IMG/VR virus record: IMGVR_UViG_3300020169_000152
Span: 1 to 20,258 of that record
DNA length: 20,258 bases
Direction: 5' to 3' (one strand)
DNA from: a virus
Positions 1 to 6,380 of the stretch are shown here, one piece after another (the stretch's first letter is position 1; the number at the start of each line of letters is the position of its first letter). A program made the translations under genes and the position numbers. Below the pieces are notes generated by a model. It was not told the DNA's origin. It saw nothing but the letters and a program-made list of their open reading frames with translations, and did no database searches.

Positions 1-51
1 GAGAACTGGTCATTAGCTGAAGACAATGGTATAATTAGGAGTAATAACTAG
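1..51 (+). CDS. Possible C-terminal end of an upstream gene (partial)
   Basis: The first reading frame is open from the left edge to a TAG at 49-51 and would encode the last 16 residues of a protein (ENWSLAEDNGIIRSNN). The other two + frames stop at about 16 and 20. The orientation matches the replication operon that follows. Sixteen codons are too few to recognise a family or show coding bias, so this is only the most economical reading of the left edge. The alternative is that the whole 1-251 region is non-coding. Confidence 0.3.
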   Translation, partial: ENWSLAEDNGIIRSNN

Positions 52-96
52 TTTTCCTACATTACCAGTACCTAATTCAAATTAACAATATAGGAG

Positions 97-125
97 TTGC
101 AATCGACAAACAAACATGATATACT
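97..125 (+). promoter_or_regulatory. Candidate sigma70-type promoter for the replication operon
   Basis: TTGCAA (97-102) and TATACT (120-125) are separated by 17 bases, the optimal spacing for a housekeeping-sigma promoter. They match the consensus at 4 of 6 and 5 of 6 positions. The site lies in the only sizeable intergenic gap of the + strand, about 125 bases upstream of the SSB start. Transcription would begin near 132-135 and give a leader of about 120 bases containing the GTATAC palindromes. A second TATACT overlaps at 125-130. No phage RNA polymerase gene is visible here, so use of host polymerase is plausible. The AT-rich background makes chance matches possible. Confidence 0.45.
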
Positions 126-180
126 ATACTTATGTACTTTAGTTTATAACCTTTAAAGATATATCTTAAACGTATCATAA

Positions 181-207
181 AGTATACAATGTATACTATA
201 GTATACA
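181..207. repeat. Cluster of GTATAC palindromes (possible operator or leader hairpin)
   Basis: GTATAC occurs three times in 25 bases, at 182-187, 191-196 and 201-206. Bases 190-207 form a perfect 18-bp palindrome, TGTATACTATAGTATACA. In addition, AGTATAC (181-187) and GTATACT (191-197) form a second inverted repeat around a 3-base spacer, so the middle copy can pair either way. The cluster lies between the candidate promoter and the SSB start, which begins 45 bases downstream. It could bind a dimeric repressor, form alternative RNA hairpins or be part of a replication origin. The sequence alone does not decide between these. Confidence 0.6.
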
Positions 208-251
208 ATAGAGTACATAAAACTAATCTTTTTAACAATGAGGCAATTAGT

Positions 252-620
252 ATGGCAGTATTAGAAGGTAACGTAGCGTTCGCAAACCTTGACGAACACG
301 AAGAATATCAGGGTCAATCAACTGGGAAATACTCATTGGTATTGTCGCTAGAACCTGCTGACGCAGATACCCTAGCCAATAAGGGTGTCAAACTACGCGA
401 GTATGAGGGAACTCAGCAACGCAAGTTTAGCACTAAATATGATGTACCCATGTTTGATGCAGATGGTAAGGACTTTGTAGGTCGATTAACCAGAGGTTCT
501 AAAGTACGTGTTAAGTACGCAGAAGGTAAACCTCACCCAGTACATGGTACATCTACATACTTGTCAGCCATTAAGGTGCTAGAACTAGCGGAAGCTACCG
601 AGGGAGGCTCGGACTTCTAA
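252..620 (+). CDS. Single-stranded DNA-binding protein, T7 gp2.5-like (122 aa)
   Basis: This is probably the phage ssDNA-binding protein that coats template strands and coordinates helicase and polymerase. I recognise the family from overall pattern and position. It is a small OB-fold-sized protein (MAVLEGNVAF...) directly upstream of primase-helicase and polymerase. It ends in an acidic tail with terminal phenylalanine (EATEGGSDF), the hallmark of T7 gp2.5, whose C-terminal Phe docks on the polymerase. It is much shorter than T7 gp2.5 (232 aa), close to the compact versions in other marine phages. The ATG at 252 is chosen because GAGG at 240-243 sits 8 bases upstream. An in-frame ATG at 189 would add 21 residues encoded by the palindromic region and has no ribosome site. 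The stop overlaps the next ATG by one base. Confidence 0.7.
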   Translation: MAVLEGNVAFANLDEHEEYQGQSTGKYSLVLSLEPADADTLANKGVKLREYEGTQQRKFSTKYDVPMFDADGKDFVGRLTRGSKVRVKYAEGKPHPVHGTSTYLSAIKVLELAEATEGGSDF

Positions 621-2239
621 TGACTGACTCGCATTTTGTTAAACATGAGCCATGCCCATCGTGTGGCTCAAAGAACAATCTCGCGAGGTACTCCGATGGG
701 CACGCCGTCTGTTTTACAGGCGGTTGTGACCACTACGAGAGAGGCAACGGTGAGATTGTACAGAGTAAACCTAAAGCGAACAGGATATTAGAGATGACAG
801 GTGTTATAGCATCAATACCAGACAGACGTATCACAGAGGCAACTTGTAAGAAGTTTGGTGTCACTGTTGAGTACGATACAGAAGGGACTATAAGCAAGCA
901 CCACTACCCATACTATGACAAGGACACAGGCGCACAGATAGGTACTAAGTCTCGCATAGTAGACAACAAAGCATTCTATGCAAGCGGTACGTTTGACAAT
1001 GCAGGTCTGTTTGGTCAGCAAGCATTCAAAGGTGGTGGTAAATACATAACAGTAGTAGAGGGAGAAGCTGATGCCTTAGCGGTGTCGGAAATGTTTGACG
1101 GTAAGTGGTCGGTTGTGTCAATACGGTCAGGCGCATCAGGAGCAGTGAAGGACATCAAGCAGAACTTGGAGTGGCTTGAATCATTTGAGAACGTAGTCAT
1201 CTGTTTCGACAGTGACAATGCGGGTCAGGAAGCATCTCGCGCGGTGTTAGATTTATTTACACCCAACAAAGCGAAGAACGTAAAGTTACCTGTCAAGGAC
1301 GCAGGTGAAATGCTGAAGGAACGTAACGTACAGGGGTTCATCAGGGAGTGGTGGAACGCTAAGACGTATCAACCAGACGGTATCATTGCAGGACTTGATA
1401 CTTGGGAGTCGATTGTAGCGCAGGAAGATGTACAGTCCATACCGTATCCGTGGTCATGCTTGAATGATATGACGTATGGTTTCAGGGAGAAGGAACTTGT
1501 AACAATAACCAGTGGTTCTGGTATGGGTAAATCACAGATTGTCAGAGAGTTGGAACACTACTTACTAGGTGCAACAGATGACAACATTGGTATACTCGCA
1601 TTGGAAGAGGACATACCTAAAACTGCTCTAGGGATTATGAGCATCGAGGCAAACCAGACTCTACATCTGAGCCGCGAGTTTAGCAGGGAAGATAAGAAGG
1701 TATTCTGGGATAAGACATTAGGCACAGGACGTATCTATATGTTTGACCACTGGGGTTCTACCAATGAAGATAACCTACTAAGTCGCATTAGGTATATGGC
1801 TAAAGGTCTTGACTGTAAATGGATTATCCTAGACCACTTGAGTATTGTTGTTAGTGACCAAGAGAACGGTGACGAACGTAAAGCCATCGACAGCATCATG
1901 ACCAAGCTACGTCAGTTGGTACAGGAGACAGGTGTTGGTTTATTCTTGGTGTCACACTTACGCAGACCATCAGGTAAGGCACATGAGGACGGTGGACAGA
2001 TTAGCTTGGCTGAGTTACGAGGTTCAGCGGCAATCGCACAGCTATCCGACATGGTGATTGGTTTGGAACGTGACCAACAGAACCCAGATGCACAGGTAAG
2101 GAACACCACTACGGTTAGGATACTTAAGAACCGATACGCAGGACTTACAGGGGCGGCTTGCTACCTCTACTATGATAAAGATACTGGTCGTATGATTGAA
2201 ACTACGTGCCCAGTTAACGATGACAGTCAGGAGTTCTAA
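620..2239 (+). CDS. Bifunctional DNA primase-helicase, T7 gp4-like (539 aa)
   Basis: A ring helicase that unwinds DNA 5'->3' and makes primers at the fork. Domains in order: an N-terminal zinc-binding domain with Cys12, Cys15, Cys31 and Cys36; a TOPRIM primase core with the acidic residue in VVEGEADA (Glu147) and FDSDNAG (Asp197, Asp199); and a RecA/DnaB-type helicase with Walker A SGSGMGKS (298-305), Walker B IILDH (402-406) and SHLRRP (445-450). It also has the conserved ELRGSAAIAQ and ILKNRYAG segments that supply the H4 and arginine-finger region. Length is close to T7 gp4 (566 aa). The acidic C-terminus ending in Phe (DDSQEF) matches the T7 tail that contacts polymerase. GAGGGAGG (600-607) lies upstream. 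The gene overlaps SSB by one base, and the next gene starts immediately after it. Confidence 0.96.
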   Translation: MTDSHFVKHEPCPSCGSKNNLARYSDGHAVCFTGGCDHYERGNGEIVQSKPKANRILEMTGVIASIPDRRITEATCKKFGVTVEYDTEGTISKHHYPYYDKDTGAQIGTKSRIVDNKAFYASGTFDNAGLFGQQAFKGGGKYITVVEGEADALAVSEMFDGKWSVVSIRSGASGAVKDIKQNLEWLESFENVVICFDSDNAGQEASRAVLDLFTPNKAKNVKLPVKDAGEMLKERNVQGFIREWWNAKTYQPDGIIAGLDTWESIVAQEDVQSIPYPWSCLNDMTYGFREKELVTITSGSGMGKSQIVRELEHYLLGATDDNIGILALEEDIPKTALGIMSIEANQTLHLSREFSREDKKVFWDKTLGTGRIYMFDHWGSTNEDNLLSRIRYMAKGLDCKWIILDHLSIVVSDQENGDERKAIDSIMTKLRQLVQETGVGLFLVSHLRRPSGKAHEDGGQISLAELRGSAAIAQLSDMVIGLERDQQNPDAQVRNTTTVRILKNRYAGLTGAACYLYYDKDTGRMIETTCPVNDDSQEF

Positions 2240-3961
2240 GTGAAGCAAGTTGTTTTTGATATAGAAGCTAACGGTCTACAGCCTACAAAGGTCTGGGTAA
2301 TCGTTGCTTGCGACCTATCAAACCAAGAGACAGTTGAGTTCTCAGGTGATACGTTGCAGGACTTCAATGCTTATATCAAAGATGCTGAGGTCATTGGTCA
2401 TAACATCATTGGCTATGACGTACCAGTTCTTGAACGCTTACTAGGCACAGACTTTAGTAGTTGTAAGATTACAGATACATTAGTATTGTCAAGACTTACT
2501 GAACCATCGCGTGAAGGTGGTCATTCGTTAGATAACTGGGGACAGCGGTTAGGTTTCCCTAAAGGAGAACATAGTGATTGGAATACATTTTCTCAGGATA
2601 TGGTGGACTATTGCAAGCAAGATGTACTGGTTAATGTCAAAGTGTACCACGCGCTACGAGGTGTACTGGCAGGTTTTGGAAGCGAAAGCATTAGCCTTGA
2701 GCATCAAGTACAAAGCATTATCACAAAGCAGACAGACAACGGTTGGTTATTAGACCAAGAACACGCTTTCATATTGCTTGCTAAACTTAAGGAAAAGAAG
2801 TACGACCTTGAAGATAAGGTACATGAAACATTTAAACCGTTACCTACATTCATTAAGGAGATAACACCTAAGTACAAGAAGGACGGCACGATGTCCGTAG
2901 TTGGTCTTAAGTTTCTGGGGGACAGTTGGTCAGACTACATAGCACCATTTAGTCGTGTTGATTACCCAGAGTTTAACTTAGGCTCAAGACAGCAGATAGG
3001 TAGATACTTACAATACTTTGGTTGGAAGCCAGAGAAGTTTACAGAGAAGGGACACGTTATTGTAGACGAAGCTATCTTATCTAAGGTCACTGGTATACCC
3101 GAAGCTAATATGATTGCTGAATACCTAATGGTTCAGAAGCGTATTGCACAGGTACAGAGTTGGCTAGATGCTATCAAAGATGATGGTCGTGTACATGGAT
3201 ATGTAAATGCTAACGGTGCAGTAACGGGACGTATGACACACTCTAGTCCTAACGTAGCACAGGTGCCTAGTTCAGGCGCACCATACGGAGCAGATTGTAG
3301 AGCCTGTTGGACTACACCTAAAGGCTACAAGATTGTCGGTATGGACGCATCGGGACTTGAGTTACGAATGCTTGCACATTATATGAACGATGAGGGATAT
3401 ACAAATGAAATACTCACTGGAGACATTCATACAGCAAACCAACTTGCTAGCGGTGTTGACACACGAAGTCAGGCAAAGACTTTCATATATGCGTTCTTGT
3501 ATGGAGCAGGGGACGCAAAAATCGGAAGTATCGTTGGAGGAACTGCTGTTGATGGTAGAAGACTTAAGAAGAAGTTCCTCACAAACACGCCATCTCTTAG
3601 AGAGTTACGAGAAAGAGTTAGCGTGGCATCTGGAAGAGGTTATGTTCACGGATTGGACAGGCGCAGAGTCGCAGTACGCTCAGAACACTCAGCATTAAAC
3701 ACGCTGTTACAGTCAGCAGGTGCAATCGTTATGAAGAAGGCACTATGTTTACTGGACGAGTACGCTAAGGCTTGGAACTTAGATTATAAATTTATAGGAA
3801 ATATACATGATGAAATTCAAACAGAAGTTAAAGAAAGTGAAGCAGATGTTTTCGGACGCTTGGCAGTGTCTTGTATTGAAGCCGCGGGCATTCATTATAA
3901 ACTTAATTGTCCCCTTGCAGGTGAGTACCAAGTCGGAGACAACTGGTCGGAAACGCATTAG
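2240..3961 (+). CDS. Family A DNA polymerase with 3'-5' exonuclease, T7 gp5-like (573 aa)
   Basis: Replicative polymerase. The N-terminal proofreading domain has Exo I DIEANGL (Asp7, Glu9), Exo II GHNIIGYD (His54-Asp60) and Exo III YCKQD (Asp128). The polymerase domain has motif A MDASGLELR (Asp369), motif B with Arg409, Lys413 and Tyr417 in TRSQAKTFIYAFLYGAG, and motif C IHDE (His523-Glu525). Similarity to T7 gp5 is obvious around motifs A-C. Tyr417 is the equivalent of T7 Tyr526 and E. coli Phe762. The protein is about 130 residues shorter than T7's 704. Part of the loss lies between HETF (195-198) and FNLGSR (245-250), where T7 carries its thioredoxin-binding insert. It starts with GTG at 2240, directly after the helicase stop, with AGGAG at 2229-2233. 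Its 3' end overlaps the next gene by 41 bases. Confidence 0.97.
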   Translation: MKQVVFDIEANGLQPTKVWVIVACDLSNQETVEFSGDTLQDFNAYIKDAEVIGHNIIGYDVPVLERLLGTDFSSCKITDTLVLSRLTEPSREGGHSLDNWGQRLGFPKGEHSDWNTFSQDMVDYCKQDVLVNVKVYHALRGVLAGFGSESISLEHQVQSIITKQTDNGWLLDQEHAFILLAKLKEKKYDLEDKVHETFKPLPTFIKEITPKYKKDGTMSVVGLKFLGDSWSDYIAPFSRVDYPEFNLGSRQQIGRYLQYFGWKPEKFTEKGHVIVDEAILSKVTGIPEANMIAEYLMVQKRIAQVQSWLDAIKDDGRVHGYVNANGAVTGRMTHSSPNVAQVPSSGAPYGADCRACWTTPKGYKIVGMDASGLELRMLAHYMNDEGYTNEILTGDIHTANQLASGVDTRSQAKTFIYAFLYGAGDAKIGSIVGGTAVDGRRLKKKFLTNTPSLRELRERVSVASGRGYVHGLDRRRVAVRSEHSALNTLLQSAGAIVMKKALCLLDEYAKAWNLDYKFIGNIHDEIQTEVKESEADVFGRLAVSCIEAAGIHYKLNCPLAGEYQVGDNWSETH

Positions 3962-4106
3962 GAATTGTAATCACTGTGGCGTGGTGTTAGTAGAGGGAGA
4001 CAACTGGGCGAAGAGTACCGTGGCTAAGAAGAACTATATATGTAAGAAGTGTAACTCAACCAACACCCAGAGAAACCTCAAGAAGCGTAAAGGGAGAAAC
4101 GCATGA
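3921..4106 (+). CDS. Small zinc-ribbon protein (61 aa), function unknown
   Basis: The protein has two CxxC knuckles, Cys16-Cys19 (CNHC) and Cys41-Cys44 (CKKC), spaced by 21 residues, followed by a strongly basic tail (RNLKKRKGRNA). This is a single zinc ribbon suited to nucleic acid binding, and similar small ribbons accompany phage recombination and HNH-type genes. No HNH or other catalytic motif is visible. The frame stays open upstream to an ATG at 3807, but that segment lies wholly over the polymerase C-terminus. A GTG at 3921 is the latest reasonable start and gives a compact protein, though the ribosome site before it (GCAGG) is weak. The stop overlaps the next ATG (ATGA). Confidence 0.6.
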   Translation: MSTKSETTGRKRIRNCNHCGVVLVEGDNWAKSTVAKKNYICKKCNSTNTQRNLKKRKGRNA

Positions 4107-4516
4107 AGCCATGTAAAGCAGATAGGAAGAAGTTTGACTTAGACCTACAGTACGGAGAAGTCAGAGAGGATAAGGTAGCTGAGATGCTACAGGACAAGAA
4201 GATTGAGGTTAAGTCTGAGAAGGACTTATGGCAGAAGACAGGTAACATCTGCATTGAGTATCAATCTTGGGGCAAGCCATCAGGCATTGAGGCTACCGAG
4301 TCAGACTACTGGTTTCATAACCTCTGCATAGGTGACGATGAGTACTGTACCTTAGTGTTCAAGACTCCAGTCCTAAAGAAGATTGTTAATAAGTTAGATA
4401 CGTTCAGGAGTGTATCGGGAGGAGACCATAACGCAAGTCGTATGCACTTGGTCAACCTACGTAAGTTATTCTCAAGCGATGTCATTAAGGCATTCAAGGA
4501 TATAGACGATGAGTAA
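4103..4516 (+). CDS. Small PD-(D/E)XK nuclease-like protein (137 aa)
   Basis: The protein contains an ExK element, IEVKSE (Glu35, Lys37), preceded by acidic residues in GEVRED (Glu19, Glu22). It is followed by a conserved-looking stretch GNICIEYQSWGKPSGIEATESDYW (given as residues 47-70, including Glu52, Gly61 and Trp70). This arrangement resembles the restriction-endonuclease fold of small phage nucleases and Holliday-junction or VRR-NUC-type enzymes. A role in trimming or resolving replication intermediates is inferred from the motif and from its position between polymerase and two further nucleases. Exact substrate is unknown. AGGGAGA upstream serves as the ribosome site. The stop overlaps the next gene by 8 bases. 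Confidence 0.6.
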   Translation: MKPCKADRKKFDLDLQYGEVREDKVAEMLQDKKIEVKSEKDLWQKTGNICIEYQSWGKPSGIEATESDYWFHNLCIGDDEYCTLVFKTPVLKKIVNKLDTFRSVSGGDHNASRMHLVNLRKLFSSDVIKAFKDIDDE

Positions 4517-5384
4517 AACAATACATACACTAGTCAATGATATATACCGATTGATGGAGACAAAAGAGGCAGAGGAATCCGTAGACGTAGAGGCTGAGAT
4601 AGAACTGTTCGGTGAGAACATGAAGACTCTAATGCGTACAGAGTTTGGACGTAAGCGTACAACGGATAGAAGAACATTGCGCCTGTCAAACATTGGTCGT
4701 GACGATAGGGTCTTATGGAATGTTGTTAATGGTACTGAGAAGGAAGAGATTAAACCTGCTACCTACATTAAGTTTATGTACGGTCACTTGATTGAAGAGA
4801 TGTTATTGTTTATGACACGTATGGCAGGACATGAAGTATCAGATGAACAACGTGTATGTGAAGTAGAGGGTATCAAGGGACACATGGACTGTAAGATTGA
4901 CGGGCTTGTTGTTGATGTTAAGTCAGCCAGTTCCTTCGGGTTCAAGAAGTTCAAGGACGGTACACTTGCTATGGACGATGCCTTTGGTTATGTTGACCAG
5001 ATTAAAGCATACGCCCATGCCTGTGGTGAGACTGAGTTCGGTTGGTTAGCTATGGACAAAGCCAATGGTCATCTCGCGGTACTTAAGTACGACCTAGAGG
5101 ATACCCAAGCCCCTATACACGAACACATCAAGGGAGACATTAGAGAGCGTATTAAGCACGTTAAGGAGATGGTCAAGGGAGATGAGCCTACTGAGTTATG
5201 TACCAAGACAGTACCAGATGGTAAGTCGGGTAACATGAAGCTAGGCATCAAGTGTTCCTACTGTCAGTACAAGAAGCATTGCTATCCAGAACTGAGAGCC
5301 TTTGCCTATTCGTATGGTCCGAAGTTCCTTAGCGAAGTAGTCAACGAGCCTAGAGTACAGGAGATTAGCCTTGAGCAAATATAA
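4509..5384 (+). CDS. RecB/Cas4-like PD-(D/E)XK exonuclease (291 aa)
   Basis: The RecB-family nuclease motifs appear in order: GHLIEE (His92, Glu96), GHMD (Asp126), IDGLVVDVKS (Asp136, Lys138) and QIKAY (Gln164, Tyr168). A C-terminal cysteine set follows, at Cys231, Cys249, Cys252 and Cys258 (KCSYCQYKKHC). Such Cys groups hold a 4Fe-4S cluster in Cas4 and AddB, although in those proteins one Cys usually lies before the nuclease core, so the cluster here is inferred. The enzyme would degrade DNA ends and may fill the role of T7 gp6 exonuclease in host DNA recycling and recombination. The N-terminal ~85 residues, rich in acidic and basic residues, have no assigned role. AAGGA precedes the ATG. 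The gene overlaps the next by 14 bases. Confidence 0.8.
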   Translation: MSKTIHTLVNDIYRLMETKEAEESVDVEAEIELFGENMKTLMRTEFGRKRTTDRRTLRLSNIGRDDRVLWNVVNGTEKEEIKPATYIKFMYGHLIEEMLLFMTRMAGHEVSDEQRVCEVEGIKGHMDCKIDGLVVDVKSASSFGFKKFKDGTLAMDDAFGYVDQIKAYAHACGETEFGWLAMDKANGHLAVLKYDLEDTQAPIHEHIKGDIRERIKHVKEMVKGDEPTELCTKTVPDGKSGNMKLGIKCSYCQYKKHCYPELRAFAYSYGPKFLSEVVNEPRVQEISLEQI

Positions 5385-5775
5385 ACCACGGAAGACTAAC
5401 GGTAAGTTCAGGTCAGCGTTGGAGAAGGAGTTTTCAAAGGAGGTTAAACGTAAAGGCTTTGACTATGAACCATACGGTATGCCCTACACAGTGTTCAGAA
5501 CCTATATGCCAGACTTTGTACATGAACCAAGTAAGACAGTAGTGGAAGTAAAAGGTTTCTTTCGTGTAGGTGACACCTTGAAATACAAGTCAATTCGTGA
5601 TACAATAATAGAAGATGGTTACGAATTAGTATTCTTACTGTCTAACGAACATAAGAAGGTACGGAAGGGCGGTAAGATTACAATGGGTCAATGGTGTGTT
5701 AAGGAAGGTATGAAGCACTACACACTCAGCACTGCTCAAGAACTTGTCAAATACGTAGAAGGGAAGATGAAGTAA
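5371..5775 (+). CDS. Endonuclease I / Holliday-junction resolvase, T7 gp3-like (134 aa)
   Basis: This is the phage junction-resolving enzyme that cleaves four-way junctions and branched DNA. The T7 gp3 catalytic set is present in order: FRSALE (Glu18), YMPDF (Asp48) and VEVKG (Glu59, Lys61). The downstream TMGQWCVKEG resembles the gp3 segment before its C-terminus. Length (134 versus 149 aa in T7) fits a complete enzyme. The start is TTG at 5371, supported by AGGAG at 5359-5363 with 7-base spacing; no ATG fits before the catalytic Glu. It is the third nuclease-type gene in a row. Its stop overlaps the next ATG by one base (TAATG). Confidence 0.92.
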   Translation: MSKYKPRKTNGKFRSALEKEFSKEVKRKGFDYEPYGMPYTVFRTYMPDFVHEPSKTVVEVKGFFRVGDTLKYKSIRDTIIEDGYELVFLLSNEHKKVRKGGKITMGQWCVKEGMKHYTLSTAQELVKYVEGKMK

Positions 5776-5939
5776 TGTCACATACATTAGAGGAACTCAA
5801 GGAAGCAGTAGCAAGGGACTACGATGCGGTGTTAGTAGTTGAGGCTTTAGACATCTCAGTTGAGGACTTGCTAGAGGCTTTCGAGGATAGATTAATTAGG
5901 AATAGAGACTTATTTACGGAGGATGATTATGAGCATTAA
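5775..5939 (+). CDS. Small acidic protein (54 aa), function unknown
   Basis: The ATG overlaps the endonuclease stop (TAATG), and the frame runs to a TAA at 5937-5939 inside the next gene. The protein begins MSHTLEELKEAVARDYDA and is strongly acidic and leucine/valine rich. The helical pattern in LVVEALDISVEDLLEAFEDRL suggests a small helix bundle. I do not recognise a family. It is supported as real by the tight coupling at both ends and because it fills the only gap between endonuclease I and the DUF3310 gene. A ribosome site (GGGAAGA) lies within the preceding codons. Confidence 0.6.
   Translation: MSHTLEELKEAVARDYDAVLVVEALDISVEDLLEAFEDRLIRNRDLFTEDDYEH
5918..5922 (+). promoter_or_regulatory. 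Ribosome binding site that fixes the start of the DUF3310 gene
   Basis: GGAGG at 5918-5922 directly abuts an ATG at 5923 (no spacer) and lies 6 bases before a second in-frame ATG at 5929. Only the second has workable spacing, so the 103-aa form starting MSINDAS is preferred over the form two residues longer. Confidence 0.75.
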
Positions 5940-6240
5940 TGATGCAAGTCCTGCAGACTGGGACGCGCTTAGGGATAAACACCCTGCTTTAGTTAAGAAG
6001 TACGAAGACTTTGCTCTAAAGAATGAAGATGTAGTCAACAGTCCTAGTCACTACAACTACGGTAAGGTTGAATGTATTGAAGCTATAGAAGAGTCTATGA
6101 CACCAGACGCATTCAAGGGTTATCTCAAGGGCAATACCATGAAGTACCTATGGCGTTATGAACGCAAAGGTAAGGGACTAGAGGACTTGAAGAAAGCACA
6201 ATGGTATCTGGACAAACTTATATTGGAGGTGGAGGAATGA
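5929..6240 (+). CDS. DUF3310-family protein (103 aa)
   Basis: The C-terminal two thirds carries the DUF3310 pattern common in phages: VNSPSHYNYGKVECIEAIE (residues ~36-54), GNTMKYLWRYERKGK (~74-88) and a final LKKAQWYLDKL helix. The family is widespread next to phage nucleotide-metabolism and replication genes and is sometimes annotated as a nucleotide kinase-like protein, but its biochemical role is not established. Its position just upstream of ribonucleotide reductase fits a link to nucleotide metabolism. The N-terminal ~35 residues are a variable acidic extension. The stop overlaps the next ATG (ATGA). Confidence 0.85.
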   Translation: MSINDASPADWDALRDKHPALVKKYEDFALKNEDVVNSPSHYNYGKVECIEAIEESMTPDAFKGYLKGNTMKYLWRYERKGKGLEDLKKAQWYLDKLILEVEE

Positions 6241-6380
6241 GGGGACAGACACAGTACGGTAAGGGTTCAGCCCAGAGACCTACCAAAGATGCTGAACAGT
6301 TTGCGGATAACTGGGACGCTATCTTTAAGAAACAAAAACCTAAAGAACAGAAACCAAAGGATAAGGAAGAGAAGAAATGA
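6237..6380 (+). CDS. Small basic phage protein (47 aa), function unknown
   Basis: The gene is linked by ATGA overlaps to both neighbours, DUF3310 upstream and RNR downstream. The protein starts MRGQTQYGKGSAQRPTKDAE, has a QFADNWDAIF core, and ends in a low-complexity Lys/Glu/Gln tail (KKQKPKEQKPKDKEEKK). The arrangement of an Arg-Pro motif followed by F-x(3)-WD-x-IF recurs in short phage proteins near nucleotide-metabolism genes, as I recall it. No function is known to me. GGAGG just before the ATG supports translation. Confidence 0.65.
   Translation: MRGQTQYGKGSAQRPTKDAEQFADNWDAIFKKQKPKEQKPKDKEEKK

Noticed and set aside
97-156. Possible 19-codon leader peptide from TTG after TAGGAG
   Set aside because: The TTG start overlaps the -35 of the candidate promoter, so it would not be on that transcript. 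The frame is short with nothing to support it.
189-251. Upstream ATG for the SSB gene
   Set aside because: The extra residues would be encoded by the palindrome cluster and there is no ribosome site before 189. GAGG at 240-243 points to the ATG at 252.
3390-3698. + strand frame of 102 codons inside the DNA polymerase gene
   Set aside because: It overlaps polymerase motif B and surrounding conserved sequence in another frame. It has no ribosome site suited to it and no family resemblance.
3807-3920. Earlier ATG start for the zinc-ribbon protein
   Set aside because: The added 38 residues are read out of frame from the conserved polymerase C-terminus, including just after motif C, and look unlike coding sequence. 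The GTG at 3921 gives a compact ribbon protein.
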